Of a stretch of 7,504 bases of DNA, positions 6,797-7,504 are shown in pieces. The stretch's first letter is position 1. Every line of letters starts with the position of its first letter. This DNA comes from Gammaproteobacteria bacterium (GTDB taxonomy: Bacteria; Pseudomonadota; Gammaproteobacteria; SZUA-152), in NCBI GenBank assembly GCA_024762755.1, contig JANTGX010000104.1, positions 1 to 7,504 of the forward strand, in the 5' to 3' direction. The notes beneath the pieces were generated by a model. It saw only the letters and a program-made list of their open reading frames with translations, had not been told where the DNA came from and did no database searches. The translations under genes and the position numbers were made by a program.

Positions 6797-6802
6797 AGGA
6801 GG
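6797..6802 (+). promoter_or_regulatory. Strong Shine-Dalgarno of the dehydrogenase gene
   Basis: AGGAGG is a perfect Shine-Dalgarno core, seven bases before the ATG at 6810. It is by far the best ribosome binding site in the window and fixes the start of the gene that follows. Confidence 0.85.
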
Positions 6803-6809
6803 GGCGAGG

Positions 6810-7504
6810 ATGGGCAATCAGCACAAGGGCCAGAGTTTTCTCGACAGCCTGGGACACATGGTCGACCGTGCGGTCATGGCCATGGACCTGGCCGCGGACG
6901 TGGCCGAGGCCATCAAGGCCTGCAATGCGGTGATCCAGCTCAAGTTCCCGGTGAAGGTGCGCGGCAAGGTGCAGGTCTTCACCGGCTGGCGGGCGGTGCA
7001 CAGTACCCATCGACTGCCGGCCAAGGGCGGCATCCGCTTCGCCCCCTTCGTCGATCAGGGCGAGGTGGAGGCCCTGGCCGCACTGATGACCTACAAGTGC
7101 GCCATCGTCGATGTGCCCTTCGGCGGTTCCAAGGGCGGCCTGCTCATCGACCCGCGCCAGTTCGACCGCGAGGAGATGCAGCTCATCACCCGCCGCTTCA
7201 CCCTGGAGCTGGTGCGCAAGGGCTTTCTCAGCCCGGCCACCAACGTGCCGGCGCCGGACATGGGCACCGGTCAGCGCGAGATGGCCTGGATGGCCGACAC
7301 CTACAAGCACCTCTATCCCGATGACATCAACTACACCGCCTGCGTCACCGGCAAGCCGGTGGCCCACGGCGGTATTCAGGGGCGCACCGAGGCCACCGGG
7401 CGCGGCGTGCAGTACGCCCTGCGTGAGTTCTTCCGCCATGCCGATATGCGCGAGGAGGCGGGGCTGGAGGGAGGACTGGCGGGCAAGCGCATCATCCTGC
7501 AGGG
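6810..7504 (+). CDS. Glu/Leu/Phe/Val dehydrogenase, probably glutamate dehydrogenase (3' end outside window)
   Basis: Would interconvert glutamate with 2-oxoglutarate and ammonium using NAD(P). The first 231 codons are present, with no stop before the edge. The N-terminal ELFV dehydrogenase dimerisation and catalytic domain is complete. It shows RLPAKGGIRFAP (K72), ALMTYKCAIVDVPFGGSKGG (K96 and the catalytic-type K108) and NVPAPDMGT (D150); these correspond to the K89, K113, K125 and D165 positions of Clostridium symbiosum GDH. The segment VTGKPVAHGGIQGRTEATGRG (179-199) leads into the Rossmann domain, which begins with GKRIILQG just at the edge. The coenzyme-specificity residues are therefore not visible, and NAD versus NADP cannot be called. 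Length and motifs fit glutamate dehydrogenase better than leucine or phenylalanine dehydrogenases, but the substrate is inferred. It lies 56 bases after lnt behind a strong ribosome binding site. Confidence 0.92.
   Translation, partial: MGNQHKGQSFLDSLGHMVDRAVMAMDLAADVAEAIKACNAVIQLKFPVKVRGKVQVFTGWRAVHSTHRLPAKGGIRFAPFVDQGEVEALAALMTYKCAIVDVPFGGSKGGLLIDPRQFDREEMQLITRRFTLELVRKGFLSPATNVPAPDMGTGQREMAWMADTYKHLYPDDINYTACVTGKPVAHGGIQGRTEATGRGVQYALREFFRHADMREEAGLEGGLAGKRIILQ

Noticed and set aside
6648..7439. 263-codon minus-strand ORF under the lnt end and the dehydrogenase
   Set aside because: It crosses two real genes in antisense and shows no domain. It is a shadow of the dehydrogenase gene.

Overview
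The window is about 7.5 kb of GC-rich DNA (roughly two-thirds G+C by eye). All genes read rightward and are packed with short gaps, so this is an ordinary, dense chromosomal region. The gene order miaB-phoH(ybeZ)-ybeY-corC(ybeX)-lnt is the conserved gammaproteobacterial arrangement also found in E. coli. Together with protein sequences close to gammaproteobacterial homologues, it points to a high-GC gammaproteobacterium. A Chromatiales-like lineage is my guess; the sequence alone does not fix the genus.

Layout: positions 1-106 hold a short leader with a TATAGT -10 box and a small potential hairpin. A complete ammonium channel gene (amt) follows at 107-1303. After 57 bases, which hold a good extended -10 promoter, the RNA-modification and envelope cluster begins: miaB (1361-2710), phoH/ybeZ (TTG start, 2733-3755), ybeY (3752-4255, ATGA overlap with phoH), corC/ybeX (4301-5236) and lnt (5239-6753). 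A Glu/Leu/Phe/Val dehydrogenase gene, most likely glutamate dehydrogenase, then starts at 6810 behind a strong Shine-Dalgarno sequence and runs off the right edge.

How the genes work together: MiaB matures tRNA (ms2i6A37). YbeY is the rRNA-maturation and quality-control RNase, and YbeZ is its PhoH-family NTPase partner. CorC is a soluble CBS-domain protein linked to divalent-cation handling. Lnt completes lipoprotein acylation in the inner membrane. The two flanking genes both concern ammonium: Amt brings it in, and glutamate dehydrogenase would interconvert it with glutamate. Whether that flanking is meaningful or coincidental cannot be settled from this window.

I found no mobile element, CRISPR array, tRNA or rRNA gene, or phage gene, and no convincing new system. 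The points worth a second look are regulatory: rrn-like GC-rich discriminators after two -10 boxes, a TTG start that a longest-ORF caller would miss by 106 codons, a weak sigma32-like site at the phoH start, and a possible separate promoter for the dehydrogenase overlapping the lnt stop codon.
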